Of a DNA stretch of 32,318 bases, positions 12,284-20,116 are shown in pieces. Source of the DNA: an uncultured Alteromonas sp. (GTDB lineage: Bacteria > Pseudomonadota > Gammaproteobacteria > Enterobacterales > Alteromonadaceae); the NCBI RefSeq assembly GCF_913058315.1, contig NZ_CAJXQY010000042.1:1-32318 (forward strand), given 5' to 3'. The first letter of the stretch is position 1. Every line of letters starts with the position of its first letter. A program made the position numbers and the translations under genes. Under the pieces are notes generated by a model, which made no database searches, was not told the origin of the DNA, and was given only the letters and a program-made list of their open reading frames with translations.

Positions 12284-12658
12284 TTACTTAATTTCAACTT
12301 CTGCACCAGCTTCTTCAAGCTCTTTTTTCAGTGCTTCAGCTTCTTCTTTGCTTACGCCTTCTTTGATAGCTTTAGGAGCAGATTCAACTACTTCTTTCGC
12401 TTCTTTCAGACCTAAGCCAGTCGCGCCGCGAACTGCTTTGATTACTGCAACTTTGTTGCCACCGAATGAAGTCATAACAACGTCAAATTCAGTTTGCTCT
12501 TCTGCAGCAGCTGCTTCACCAGCTACAGCAGGACCAGCAACTGCAACAGCAGCAGCAGATACGTTGAATTTTTCTTCAGCTGCTTCGATCAGTTCAACCA
12601 GTTCCATTACTGGCATTTCAGCGATCGCGTTTAAGATATCTTCTTTAGTTAGAGCCAT
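12284..12658 (-). CDS. rplL: 50S ribosomal protein L7/L12
   Basis: L7/L12 forms the multimeric ribosomal stalk that recruits and activates translational GTPases. The 124-residue protein has the N-terminal dimerisation helix ([20 protein letters not shown]), an Ala-rich hinge (about residues 38-54) and the globular C-terminal domain with [15 protein letters not shown] and a Lys/Glu-rich end EVEIK. The ATG at 12658 follows AGGAGTTTAGAGAAA. It lies 57 bases after rplJ. Very low base complexity in the hinge is normal for the family. Confidence 0.98.
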   Translation of the reverse strand: MALTKEDILNAIAEMPVMELVELIEAAEEKFNVSAAAVAVAGPAVAGEAAAAEEQTEFDVVMTSFGGNKVAVIKAVRGATGLGLKEAKEVVESAPKAIKEGVSKEEAEALKKELEEAGAEVEIK

Positions 12659-12715
12659 TTTCTCTAAACTCCTGGGATTAAAATGTTAAAAAAATCAATA
12701 TGCCAAAAACGCCAA

Positions 12716-13234
12716 TTACTTGGTGTCTTTGACCGCCGCCAATACGCGCACAAACTTGCCTGGAACTTCGTTGATAGTACGAACGAATTTCTCGGCAGGT
12801 GCTTTGAAGGTTGCAAGTAATTTCGCAAGCGCTTCGTCGCGGGTAGGCAGAGACGCTACTGCATCCAGTTTTTCTGGACCAAGCAGACCACTACCAATTG
12901 AAAGTGCAGTAACTTTCAGCTTGTCATTGGTTTTACCGAAGTCTTTAAAAAGACGCGCTGCACCGCCAGGTGCATCGATAGAGAAACCATAGATAAGCGG
13001 GCCAGTTAAGGCGCTTTCTAAATCTGAAAATTTGCTTTCTGATAACGCACGTCTTGCCAGAGTATTACGTACAACCTTCAGGTATACGCCTTGCTCACGG
13101 GCTTTAACGCGCAGGTCAGTCAGATCTGCAACTTCCATCCCACGGTATTCAGCAACGGCTACGGATAGAGCGCGAGATGCAACTTCGGAAACCTCTGCTA
13201 CGATCTCTTTTTTTGCTGCTAAACCTAGTGCCAC
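12716..13234 (-). CDS. rplJ: 50S ribosomal protein L10
   Basis: L10 anchors L7/L12 dimers to 23S rRNA and, as the L10-L12 complex, represses its own mRNA. I place the start at the GTG at 13234, giving 172 residues beginning [19 protein letters not shown], which aligns with the family start. Another GTG nine bases upstream (13243) is part of the ribosome binding site AGAGGTGA and is unlikely to be used. Conserved segments include [28 protein letters not shown] and the C-terminal L12-binding helix [14 protein letters not shown] long structured leader precedes the gene (13255-13454). Confidence 0.96.
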   Translation of the reverse strand: MALGLAAKKEIVAEVSEVASRALSVAVAEYRGMEVADLTDLRVKAREQGVYLKVVRNTLARRALSESKFSDLESALTGPLIYGFSIDAPGGAARLFKDFGKTNDKLKVTALSIGSGLLGPEKLDAVASLPTRDEALAKLLATFKAPAEKFVRTINEVPGKFVRVLAAVKDTK

Positions 13235-13254
13235 TGAGTTCACCTCTTAAAATC

Positions 13255-13454
13255 TGATTAAGCAAAAAGAATTACCTAATCAGGGTTCACAGATTGATGA
13301 CTTCACCAATTGAAGCCACCGCTCTACGGTGTTTGTTATCCCAGAGAGTCTGAGTTCAAACCACCGTCTGCGCAGGCTGGTCGATTAAGTAACGCATTGA
13401 ATGTAAAAGTTCTCTTACCTCTTTTACTGCGTTACACCTGCGGTCTAGGACGGG
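13255..13454 (-). promoter_or_regulatory. L10 leader (autoregulatory rplJL mRNA leader)
   Basis: The 290-base gap between rplA and rplJ carries the landmarks of the gammaproteobacterial L10 leader. On the mRNA strand the arm TAGACCGCAGGTG (about 13433-13447) pairs with CCTGCGCAGACGGT (about 13363-13376), enclosing an extended stem GTAACGCA/TGCGTTAC topped by GTAAAAG/CTTTTAC. This is the element bound by the L10-L7/L12 complex in E. coli to repress translation. Further down, CTGATTA/TAATCAG forms a hairpin just before the rplJ ribosome binding site, and upstream GGAGCC...GGCTCC (about 13454-13486) forms another, a possible processing site. The assignment rests on my recognition of the conserved arms, not on a covariance-model search. 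Confidence 0.85.
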
Positions 13455-13533
13455 AGCCAAAATTCGCTTTGCGAGATAATGGCTCCAACCCAAAACCGAA
13501 GAGAATGCCGGTTAAATTAACCAGCAAGGGGCA

Positions 13534-14229
13534 TTACTGACCTACGGTCGCCTTATCAACAGAAACGCCGGCGCCCATAGTGGTGCTCAGACTAACTTTC
13601 TTGATGTAAGTACCTTTAGCAGAAGAAGGCTTAGCTTTCTTCAGTGCTTCCAGTAATGCTTCTAAGTTTTCCTGGATTTGATTGGCTTCAAAAGCAATCT
13701 TACCAATGCTGGCGTGGATGATACCGTTCTTATCATTACGGTAGCGAACCTGACCAGCTTTTGCGTTTTTAACCGCAGTAGCTACGTCTGGTGTTACAGT
13801 ACCAGTCTTAGGGTTAGGCATCAGACCACGTGGACCTAAGATTTGGCCTAACTGACCAACAACGCGCATTGCGTCAGGGCTGGCTACTACTACGTCAAAG
13901 TTCATTTCGCCTTTCTTAACCTGTTCTGCCAGGTCATCCATACCAACGATGTCGGCACCGGCTTCTTTAGCCGCTTCAGCGTTTGCACCCTGAGTGAATA
14001 CTGCAACGCGAACTTCTTTACCAGTACCGTTAGGCAGTACAGTTGCACCACGGACGTTTTGGTCAGATTTCTTTGCGTCGATACCCAGATTGATAGCAAC
14101 GTCTACGCTTTCTGCAAAGTTAGCAGTCGCCAGTTCTTTCAGTAGTGCTAACGCTTCAGAGATATCATACTCTTTGGTCGCATCAACTTTTTCACGAATT
14201 AAACGTGCGCGTTTAGTTAATTTAGCCAT
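13534..14229 (-). CDS. rplA: 50S ribosomal protein L1
   Basis: L1 forms the mobile L1 stalk that helps release deacylated tRNA from the E site, and in E. coli it represses translation of rplKA. The 231-residue protein is close to the usual 234. It starts [20 protein letters not shown] and contains [20 protein letters not shown] and the conserved block [15 protein letters not shown]. The ATG at 14229 lies four bases after the rplK stop, with AGAGGGTTAATCGA as the ribosome binding region, so translation is probably coupled to rplK. Confidence 0.98.
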   Translation of the reverse strand: MAKLTKRARLIREKVDATKEYDISEALALLKELATANFAESVDVAINLGIDAKKSDQNVRGATVLPNGTGKEVRVAVFTQGANAEAAKEAGADIVGMDDLAEQVKKGEMNFDVVVASPDAMRVVGQLGQILGPRGLMPNPKTGTVTPDVATAVKNAKAGQVRYRNDKNGIIHASIGKIAFEANQIQENLEALLEALKKAKPSSAKGTYIKKVSLSTTMGAGVSVDKATVGQ

Positions 14230-14233
14230 TCGA

Positions 14234-14662
14234 TTAACCCTCTACCTTCAAGCCCATTGAGCGAGCAGAACCCGCAATTGTACGTACTGCAGCGTCCAGG
14301 TCAGCAGCTGTCAGATCCGGCTCTTTAGTCTTGGCAATTTCTTCCAATTGAGCACGGGTAACAGTACCCACTTTCTCAGTGTTAGGACGGCCAGAACCGC
14401 TCTTGATACCAGCCGCTTTTTTCAGCAGGTATGAAGCAGGAGGCGTTTTGGTTTCGAATGTGAAAGAGCGGTCTTCGTAAACAGTAATTTCTACTGGTAC
14501 TGGAGCGCCTTTCTCAAGACTTTCGGTTTTTGCGTTGAAAGCCTTACAGAATTCCATGATGTTCACACCATGTTGACCTAATGCAGGACCAACTGGTGGA
14601 GAAGGGTTAGCAGCACCGGCTGCAACCTGAAGCTTAATTAAGCCTGTTACTTTTTTAGCCAT
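14234..14662 (-). CDS. rplK: 50S ribosomal protein L11
   Basis: L11 forms the GTPase-associated centre with 23S rRNA and is needed for RelA activation. The 142-residue protein has the exact family length. It shows [20 protein letters not shown], the proline-rich [19 protein letters not shown] in the N-terminal domain and the rRNA-binding C-terminal helix ending [12 protein letters not shown]. It is the first gene of the rplKAJL-rpoBC operon, about 85 bases downstream of the promoter at 14753-14781. The ribosome binding site is weak (ACGAGAGCATTTAAA). Confidence 0.98.
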   Translation of the reverse strand: MAKKVTGLIKLQVAAGAANPSPPVGPALGQHGVNIMEFCKAFNAKTESLEKGAPVPVEITVYEDRSFTFETKTPPASYLLKKAAGIKSGSGRPNTEKVGTVTRAQLEEIAKTKEPDLTAADLDAAVRTIAGSARSMGLKVEG

Positions 14663-14752
14663 TTTAAATGCTCTCGTTAATGGGTCAAACGCCTTGCAGA
14701 TATCGAGATTATCCGCTCAATCGGCTCCCCGGTTCCAATAAAAGGGGCGCGA

Positions 14753-14781
14753 ATTATAGGCTAACAAATAGCCTGATGCAA
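14753..14781 (-). promoter_or_regulatory. L11 operon promoter (sigma-70)
   Basis: On the minus strand, -35 TTGCAT (14776-14781) and a perfect -10 TATAAT (14753-14758) are separated by 17 bases. The discriminator TCGCGCCCC is CG-rich, as in the other two promoters of this block, consistent with stringent control. An A/T-rich stretch with A- and T-runs upstream (about 14790-14826) could act as an UP element. The promoter drives rplK-rplA-rplJ-rplL-rpoB-rpoC. Confidence 0.85.
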
Positions 14782-14821
14782 CCTCTTGTGCAAATTTGTT
14801 TTTTATAGATTACATAAAAAC

Positions 14822-14855
14822 AAAAAAGCCTCACTGCCATACGGCAATAAGGCTT
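14822..14855 (-). terminator. secE-nusG transcript terminator
   Basis: On the minus strand AAGCCTTATTGCC and GGCAGTGAGGCTT pair over 13 positions (two G-U wobbles) with a 4-base loop, followed by TTTTTT. On the plus strand the two wobbles would be C-A mismatches, so the structure is strand-specific for the nusG transcript. It begins 18 bases past the nusG stop. Confidence 0.88.
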
Positions 14856-14873
14856 TGGGTATGTCTTTGCTCT

Positions 14874-15434
14874 TTAACCTTTCTCGACCTGACTGAATTC
14901 CAGCTCGACCGGTGTTGAACGACCAAAAATAAGTACCGATACTTTTACGCGGCTTTTTTCGTAGTCTACTTCTTCTACCACACCATTGAAGTCGGCAAAA
15001 GGACCATCGATAACGCGAACCACTTCGCCCGGTTCGAACAACGTTTTTGGCTTTGGCTTATCCACCGACTCTTCAAGACGGTTAAGAATTGCATCCGCTT
15101 CACGCTGGGAAATTGGCATTGGGCGATCAGAGGTGCCGCCAATGAAGCCCAGTACCCGCGGTACACTTTTCACTAAGTGCCACGAATCTTCGTTCATTTC
15201 CATCTCTACCAGCACATAACCCGGATAGAATTTACGCTCCGATTTACGCTTCTGGCCTGCACGCATTTCGACCACTTCTTCGGTAGGTACCAATACCTGA
15301 CCGAAATAGTCTTCCATTTCATGCATTTTGATGTATTCAAGCAGGGTTTTCTTAACACGAGACTCGTACTGAGAATAAGCTTGTACAACGTACCAACGTT
15401 TTTTTGGTTTGTTCTCTTCAGTCATGTCAGTCAT
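14874..15434 (-). CDS. nusG: Transcription termination/antitermination factor NusG
   Basis: NusG binds RNA polymerase through its N-terminal NGN domain and Rho or S10 through its C-terminal KOW domain, coupling transcription to translation and termination. The 186-residue protein has [19 protein letters not shown] (NGN start), [12 protein letters not shown], the block [14 protein letters not shown] and the KOW segment [20 protein letters not shown], ending [14 protein letters not shown]. The ATG at 15434 is three bases past secE, with GGAG eight bases upstream inside the secE end, so the genes are translationally coupled. An alternative ATG three codons later (15425) is also possible. Confidence 0.97.
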   Translation of the reverse strand: MTDMTEENKPKKRWYVVQAYSQYESRVKKTLLEYIKMHEMEDYFGQVLVPTEEVVEMRAGQKRKSERKFYPGYVLVEMEMNEDSWHLVKSVPRVLGFIGGTSDRPMPISQREADAILNRLEESVDKPKPKTLFEPGEVVRVIDGPFADFNGVVEEVDYEKSRVKVSVLIFGRSTPVELEFSQVEKG

Positions 15435-15437
15435 GCC

Positions 15438-15815
15438 TTATGCTCCAATACCCGTAATCAATCCAACTACCCAAACCAGAATACCATCAAGGCCCCACAG
15501 TAACAGTGCAGCAATAACGGTTGCCGCCAGTACAATCAGGGTTGTTTGGTTCAGTTCCTGACGCGATGGCCATACTACTTTGCGTACTTCCATACGTGAA
15601 TCTTTAGCAAATGTCAGAAACGCGTTACCTTTCACTGTGGTGGCAGCAACAAAACCTGCAATTGCCACACCGGCTACGGCGCCGAGCGCGCGATATAACA
15701 CTGACAACTCACCATACACATAGTTAGCTGTAATCACACCGGCCAATAAGGCAAACACAATCAGCCACTTAAGTAAGTCCATTGGATTGGATGGATTTTC
15801 CGTTTTTTCGCTCAT
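15438..15815 (-). CDS. secE: Preprotein translocase subunit SecE
   Basis: SecE clamps SecY in the inner-membrane Sec translocon. The 125-residue protein is the long, three-helix gammaproteobacterial form: two N-terminal transmembrane helices (about residues 14-31 and 37-58), the amphipathic cytoplasmic helix with the conserved RMEVRKVVWPSRQELNQTT, and the essential C-terminal membrane helix (about 92-120). It is followed by nusG after three bases. Upstream is tRNA-Trp, with no terminator in the 72-base gap, so the tRNA, secE and nusG probably share a transcript. Confidence 0.97.
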   Translation of the reverse strand: MSEKTENPSNPMDLLKWLIVFALLAGVITANYVYGELSVLYRALGAVAGVAIAGFVAATTVKGNAFLTFAKDSRMEVRKVVWPSRQELNQTTLIVLAATVIAALLLWGLDGILVWVVGLITGIGA

Positions 15816-15887
15816 TTCACGACCCTAGCAATACGGCATATTTCAGTTGCCCGGAGTAATAAACTCTTACGCGCAACCAGATTAATC

Positions 15888-15964
15888 TGGCAGGGGTGGA
15901 GGGACTCGAACCCCCAACCATCGGTTTTGGAGACCGCTGTTCTACCAATTCGAACTACACCCCT
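15888..15964 (-). tRNA. trpT: tRNA-Trp (anticodon CCA)
   Basis: The minus strand gives a 77-base cloverleaf. The acceptor AGGGGTG pairs with CACCCCT and carries an encoded GCCA end; the anticodon loop is CTCCAAA (anticodon CCA) within an ACCG-closed stem; and the T loop is TTCGAGT. It is close to E. coli tRNA-Trp. The mature 3' end overlaps a palindrome, CCAGATTAATCTGG, which has no U-tract and is unlikely to terminate transcription. Its promoter is at 16085-16112. Confidence 0.97.
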
Positions 15965-16084
15965 AAACTCTTCTTTTACGAAGAATAACTACCAGCCTCA
16001 CGGCTAATTTTACTTACACTCACCTTGTGAAGTTTTGACGTCTTTTTTAGAGAAAAAGTGCGGCTTCGCAAGGGAGGGACGCGT

Positions 16085-16112
16085 ATTATACTCAACACAC
16101 TCGCAGATACAA
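16085..16112 (-). promoter_or_regulatory. tRNA-Trp-secE-nusG promoter (sigma-70)
   Basis: On the minus strand, -35 TTGTAT (16107-16112) and a perfect -10 TATAAT (16085-16090) are separated by 16 bases. The bases that follow, ACGCGTCCCTCCC, form a CG-rich discriminator. The start should be near 16078, leaving a leader of about 115 bases before the tRNA. The promoter begins only 30 bases after the stop codon of the flavoprotein gene at 16142. Confidence 0.8.
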
Positions 16113-16141
16113 GCGCTTTGTTAGCGAACGGGGACATCCCT

Positions 16142-17164
16142 TCAAGCGGTAAAAATATGGTGCTGCGTGGCCGTAAAATAATCCCGGAACACATTATTCA
16201 TTTCAGTATTCTCACTGGCACCTTTGATACCAGTGTAAGGATATATTGCCGTTATCCCCTGTGAAATGGTAGCTACCGAGGTACTCGCCGCAGTATGAAC
16301 CTTACTGATAAACGCCTCGGTAAAGGGTGTTTTTTCCCTGACTGCCTGCAAACATTCCCGGGCCAGGCTCTCTACCATCCGGTTAGCATGCTGAAGGATA
16401 TCCGGCAGACTCGGTGATACAGCGGAACTAAGGCCGGAGTTAACTAAGTCAACAAAATGCTCGGCCATACCGATGTAGTTCACCCACAGGGTAAGGTCGG
16501 CAAATACACCAAAGTTTAGCTGATAAACGCTTTGCGGCAGGTACACCTGGTCATAACGAAAACGTTCCAACTCAGATACCTCAGCGTCCGTAACTTTGAA
16601 ACTATGGGTGGCGGTTGCTACAAGCCCCATAGTTTGCCAGTCTTCTACTACTTCGACCTGCCGTGCCGGCACCACAAAGGAAGAAAACTGCGGCTGGCCC
16701 TGGTGATTATTGAGCACCTTACCATCATCCAGCAAGCGAGCATTAAGCGTAAAATGAGTTAAGTAGGGAGCTCCCGTGGCATAACGCCACTGTCCATTAA
16801 GGCGATAGCCTGATGCCGTTTTACAGGCATCACCGAACAGGCCGCCACTGCCGCCAAGCACAACGCGATTATCTACAAACAGCTCAGCGGCAAACTCCGG
16901 CTTTAAATTACCAATAAAGTAATTAGCCCCTGCACACAGGGTGACTGTCCAACCCAGACTGCCGTCTGTTCTGGCTAGGGATTGCAAGATCTTAAGGCCT
17001 TCCAGCAGCTCTGCTTCGAGCCCGCCGAAGTCCCGCGGCACCCATAAATTCCACAAATTGTGCCGGGCTATCCAGCTCAGTGTGGAGGCAGACAATTGGC
17101 GATTTTCTTCGATTTCCGGTGGCGCTGATAAAGGCATTGAAATGTAATTGCTCCGGCGATTCAT
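16142..17164 (-). CDS. Acyl-CoA dehydrogenase-fold flavoprotein (oxidase/monooxygenase-like)
   Basis: The 340-residue protein has the acyl-CoA dehydrogenase/HpaB-DszC fold signature: an N-terminal helical domain with WNLWVPRDFGGLEAELLEGL (about 36-55) and LARTDGSLGWTVTLC (flavin-side helix), a central beta domain with SGYRLNGQWRYATGAPYLTH, and a C-terminal helical bundle ending NNVFRDYFTATQHHIFTA. That last pattern resembles the C-terminal end of flavin-dependent class D monooxygenases. The length is shorter than the usual 380-400 residues and the N-terminal helices look trimmed. Substrate and partner reductase cannot be told; no reductase gene is adjacent. The ATG at 17164 follows GGTGGGAA. 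It stands alone between a repeat cluster and the tRNA-Trp promoter, with no visible terminator. Confidence 0.75.
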   Translation of the reverse strand: MNRRSNYISMPLSAPPEIEENRQLSASTLSWIARHNLWNLWVPRDFGGLEAELLEGLKILQSLARTDGSLGWTVTLCAGANYFIGNLKPEFAAELFVDNRVVLGGSGGLFGDACKTASGYRLNGQWRYATGAPYLTHFTLNARLLDDGKVLNNHQGQPQFSSFVVPARQVEVVEDWQTMGLVATATHSFKVTDAEVSELERFRYDQVYLPQSVYQLNFGVFADLTLWVNYIGMAEHFVDLVNSGLSSAVSPSLPDILQHANRMVESLARECLQAVREKTPFTEAFISKVHTAASTSVATISQGITAIYPYTGIKGASENTEMNNVFRDYFTATQHHIFTA

Positions 17165-17221
17165 TTCCCACCAGTATAAAGGCGCAAGGGTAGATAAAGA
17201 AACATCCTTGCTCTAAAACAT

Positions 17222-17300
17222 CCGTCATCCCTGCACTAATAAAACACCCGTCATCCCCGCACTAAAAACAACCGTCATCCCCGCACGCTCCTGAGCGGGG
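17222..17300. repeat. Intergenic CCGTCATCCC(C/T)GCAC repeats with hairpin
   Basis: Three copies of CCGTCATCCCYGCAC begin at 17222, 17248 and 17272, with A-rich spacers between them. The last runs into CCCCGC...GCGGGG, a hairpin (17279-17300) followed by ATCTCC. This is a short-period array, 24-26 bases, in the 334-base gap (17165-17498) between the ABC transporter and the flavoprotein. Similar CGTCATCCCCGC hairpins occur as dispersed repeats in many bacteria (general knowledge); mobility here is not shown. The rest of the gap is filled by the hairpins at 17378-17526; no gene is supported. Confidence 0.7.
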
Positions 17301-17377
17301 ATCTCCTTGCATGTTATCGTAGTGTCTAATCGACCTTTGCAGAAAGGTAGTTGTGGGCGAGCTAGGCTTCTCAGGGG

Positions 17378-17482
17378 GTCCCGGATATACGCTACGCGTA
17401 TTCCGGGACAGGGGATTTCTTCTCTTATTGGACGAGCCAGCCTTCTCAGGGGGTCCCGGATATCACGTTGTGATTCCGGGAC
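17378..17482. repeat. Two bulged-hairpin palindromes in 75-bp tandem units
   Basis: Hairpin 1 (17378-17409) is GTCCCGGA, a bulged T, then ATACGC, loop TAC, GCGTAT and TCCGGGAC. Hairpin 2 (17453-17482) is GTCCCGGA, a bulged T, then ATCAC, loop GTT, GTGAT and TCCGGGAC. Their starts are 75 bases apart, and the flank CTTCTCAGGGG is repeated before each. The inner stems differ but stay paired, which is compensatory change. The same architecture recurs in the array at 32053-32318. The form resembles REP-type palindromes, which also carry a stem irregularity. Confidence 0.8.
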
Positions 17483-17526
17483 GGGAGGTTTCCTGGTCTC
17501 ATTCGAGACCCAGGAAACCTCCCGTC
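17480..17526. repeat. 21-bp inverted repeat spanning the ABC transporter stop codon
   Basis: The arm at 17480-17500 (GACGGGAGGTTTCCTGGTCTC) is the reverse complement of 17505-17526 except for one bulged C, with a 4-base loop ATTC. The right arm is coding: it encodes the final residues QTGGFLGLE of the exporter, and the stop codon TGA (17499-17501) lies at the loop. The left arm overlaps the end of the preceding palindrome by three bases. Transcribed leftward it would give a very stable hairpin at the mRNA 3' end, but there is no U-tract. Confidence 0.85.
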
Positions 17527-19340
17527 TGGTGAGCCCATAACTTGGCGTAGATGCCGCCTTTTTCCAGTAGTTCCTGGTGGGTACCCTGCTCAACTATTTC
17601 GCCATTATCCAACACCAGTAAGCGATCCATCTGGGCAATGGTGGATAAACGGTGGGCGATAGCCAGTACGGTTTTATTTTCCATCACTTTATTCAGGCAC
17701 TCCTGAATAGCCGCTTCTACTTCAGAGTCAAGAGCGGAGGTGGCCTCATCGAGGATGAGCACCGGCGCGTCTTTAAGCAGTACACGGGCAATAGCAATAC
17801 GCTGGCGCTGTCCGCCGGATAGTTTCACACCACGCTCGCCCACTTGCGCGTCAAACCCGGTACGGCCATCCTTATCGGAAAGCTGCTGGATAAACTCAAA
17901 CGCTTCGGCTTGTTCTGCGGCTTTGATCATCGCTTCATCGTCGGCGTCATTACGGCCGTAGATAATATTATCCCGCACCGAACGGTGCATAAGAGAGGTA
18001 TCCTGAGTCACCATACTAATTTGCGCTCGTAACGACTCCTGATCCACCTGACTAATGTCCTGGCCGTCCAGCAGGATTTGTCCGTCGGTAGTATCGTAGA
18101 AGCGCAGTAACAAGTTCACTAAAGTCGACTTACCTGCGCCCGAACGTCCTACCAGACCCACTTTTTCGCCCGGCTTTATGTTTAAATCCAGATTCTCAAA
18201 TACCGGCACCGGTTGGTTATTGGCCCCCGGGTAACTGAAACTCATGTTCTTAAACTGAATTTGCCCGCCCGTGACACTCACCGCTGGTGCTTTAGCTACA
18301 TTTTTCACGGCAATAGGCTGCGCCAGGGTATTAATACCATCCTGCACTGTGCCTAAATTCTCAAACAGCGAAGCCACTTCCCACATTACCCAGTGCGACA
18401 TGCCATTTAAACGCAGGCATAAGCTCACCGCCAGGGCAATTTCACCAGGTGTCACAACTTGTTGTAACCACAAATACACCGACAAAGCGCCCACACTGAA
18501 GATCAAAATGGCATTGCTCAGTTCTACACAGAATTCCAGAATGGTCACCAGGCGCATTTGGGGATACACGGTATGCAGGAATTTATCCATGCTCTCCTGG
18601 GCATAGCTGGCTTCGCGCTGGCTGTGGGAGAACAGTTTAACCGTAGAAATATTCGTGTAACTGTCGACGATCCGGCCAGTCATTAACGAGCGTGCATCGG
18701 CCTGAAACTGTGACACTTCCTTAAGTTTGGGCACCAGCACCCGCAGGATACCGATGTATATTGCCAGCCAGACCATCAATGGCAATGCCAATCGCCAGTC
18801 AGAGGTAAAGATCAGCACCACCATGGAAATAAAATAAACGCCGATATACACCATTAAATCGAGCAGTTTCATTACCGTTTCGCGCACAGAGAGTGCGGTT
18901 TGCATTACTTTGGTGGCTACCCGACCGGCAAATTCGTTGTGGAAAAAAGACAAACTCTGGCCGAGCAGATAACGGTGCGCCTGCCAGCGGATGCGCATGG
19001 GGTAATTACCCAGGAGCGACTGGCGGGAAAACAGTGAACGCAACAAAATAAAGCCCGGGATCAGCACCACCACCACCACGCCCATTAGAATCAGCGTGCT
19101 GCTTTCCTGCTCAACAAAGGTGGCCCGGTCTTTTTCGGTAAACCAGTCGACCAGCTTGCCCATAAAGCCAAACAGAGTGACTTCAAGCATGGCTACGATA
19201 GCGCTTAGTAGCGATACCGTGAGTAACACGGCCCACATCCCTTTGGTGTAATGCTTGCAAAAAGCCACCATTGTGGTTGGTGGCTGTGTGGGAGGTTCAG
19301 ATGGAAATGGGTTGGTTAATCGCTCAAAAAAAGAAAACAT
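17499..19340 (-). CDS. ABC exporter half-transporter (permease fused to ATPase)
   Basis: The protein is a 613-residue type IV (MsbA/multidrug-like) exporter half that should act as a homodimer in the inner membrane. The transmembrane domain spans about residues 33-340, with hydrophobic helices near 36-60, 84-103, 160-200, 265-295 and beyond. The nucleotide-binding domain follows: Walker A GRSGAGKST (398-406), signature LSGGQ (507-511), Walker B VLILDE (527-532) and the switch His563 in AHRLSTI. The substrate cannot be read from sequence. The gene lies 18 bases downstream of an RraA-family gene on the same strand, so they are probably cotranscribed. Its last codons and stop are part of a 21-bp inverted repeat. 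Confidence 0.9.
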   Translation of the reverse strand: MFSFFERLTNPFPSEPPTQPPTTMVAFCKHYTKGMWAVLLTVSLLSAIVAMLEVTLFGFMGKLVDWFTEKDRATFVEQESSTLILMGVVVVVLIPGFILLRSLFSRQSLLGNYPMRIRWQAHRYLLGQSLSFFHNEFAGRVATKVMQTALSVRETVMKLLDLMVYIGVYFISMVVLIFTSDWRLALPLMVWLAIYIGILRVLVPKLKEVSQFQADARSLMTGRIVDSYTNISTVKLFSHSQREASYAQESMDKFLHTVYPQMRLVTILEFCVELSNAILIFSVGALSVYLWLQQVVTPGEIALAVSLCLRLNGMSHWVMWEVASLFENLGTVQDGINTLAQPIAVKNVAKAPAVSVTGGQIQFKNMSFSYPGANNQPVPVFENLDLNIKPGEKVGLVGRSGAGKSTLVNLLLRFYDTTDGQILLDGQDISQVDQESLRAQISMVTQDTSLMHRSVRDNIIYGRNDADDEAMIKAAEQAEAFEFIQQLSDKDGRTGFDAQVGERGVKLSGGQRQRIAIARVLLKDAPVLILDEATSALDSEVEAAIQECLNKVMENKTVLAIAHRLSTIAQMDRLLVLDNGEIVEQGTHQELLEKGGIYAKLWAHQTGGFLGLE

Positions 19341-19358
19341 CAGGCCTTTTGCTTAATC

Positions 19359-19976
19359 TCAGGTGTCGCTAAACCCCAGCTTGCTGAGGATCGCTTCCAC
19401 ATTGTCATGGTGATTGGCTTGCCACTCATCAAGGGTCATGCTGCTGTCTTTGTCGGCACGTTTTTTCGCAATTTCAAAGGCTTCAGCAGCAGAGGCTTGT
19501 GGGACGACGGCAATACCTTCTTCGTCGGCGACAATGATATCACCGGGATGCACTGTCACACCACCACAGTTAACCGGTTGGTTGAGTGGGTCGACGCATT
19601 TCTTCGCACCGGGTTTGGGGATCACGCCGCGGGCAAATACTGCAAAGCCCATCTCCCGTACTTCGGCTAAATCCCTGATGACACCATCTACCACAAAGCC
19701 GGCTATGCCCCGTCTTTGGGCAATCGCACACACGTTACCACCGGATACGGCAAACTGATCGTCAGCTTCCACCACAATGATATCGCCCGGTTTAGCCCGA
19801 TAAATAGCCGCGTGTAACATCAGGTGATCGCCCGGCTGACACTTTACGGTAAAAGCCGGCCCGGAGATTCTAGGGACCGGCTGCCACAATGAATGAATGG
19901 CATAATCCATAAACTGTTCCCGTGGCAGTGCATCGGCATATTCGCATGTTGAGACAGATGAAAAATCGATGGTCAT
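19359..19976 (-). CDS. RraA-family protein (HMG/CHA aldolase-like)
   Basis: The 205-residue protein belongs to the RraA/4-hydroxy-4-methyl-2-oxoglutarate aldolase family. The typical core is visible: VVEADDQFAVSGGNVCAIAQ (about 68-87), then RRGIAGFVVDGVIRDLAEV (about 88-106) with the Arg101-Asp102 pair that binds substrate and metal in the aldolases, and a GDIIVADEEGIAVVP segment near the C-terminus. Family members are either divalent-metal aldolases or decarboxylases acting on 2-oxo acids, or regulators of RNase E (RraA proper). The retained Arg-Asp and divergence from compact RraA favour an enzyme, but the substrate is unknown. The ATG at 19976 follows CAGGGAGAACGTA. It is the first gene of a probable pair with the ABC exporter. 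Confidence 0.82.
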   Translation of the reverse strand: MTIDFSSVSTCEYADALPREQFMDYAIHSLWQPVPRISGPAFTVKCQPGDHLMLHAAIYRAKPGDIIVVEADDQFAVSGGNVCAIAQRRGIAGFVVDGVIRDLAEVREMGFAVFARGVIPKPGAKKCVDPLNQPVNCGGVTVHPGDIIVADEEGIAVVPQASAAEAFEIAKKRADKDSSMTLDEWQANHHDNVEAILSKLGFSDT

Positions 19977-20116
19977 TACGTTCTCCCTGATAACAAAACA
20001 GATTAAAGAATAACCACTATAACAACCCTGCTTCGATTGAGGAGTAGTTAGCGTGTATTTTCATTATCACTGCCTGTGTTATCTTGGCCTTAAAAGGACG
20101 ATTAACCAACCAGCTC

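Noticed and set aside
13235-13243. Upstream GTG at 13243 for rplJ
   Set aside because: It is part of the AGAGGTGA ribosome binding site for the GTG at 13234, which gives the canonical MAL N-terminus.
15877-15890. Palindrome CCAGATTAATCTGG as a terminator after tRNA-Trp
   Set aside because: No U-tract follows, and secE-nusG lack another clear promoter in the 72-base gap.
17225-17593. 122-codon open frame over the repeat cluster (minus strand)
   Set aside because: It is built from the palindromic repeats and the antisense end of the exporter. Repeated RDPLRRLARP-like peptides reflect the DNA repeat, and there is no ribosome binding site or family resemblance.
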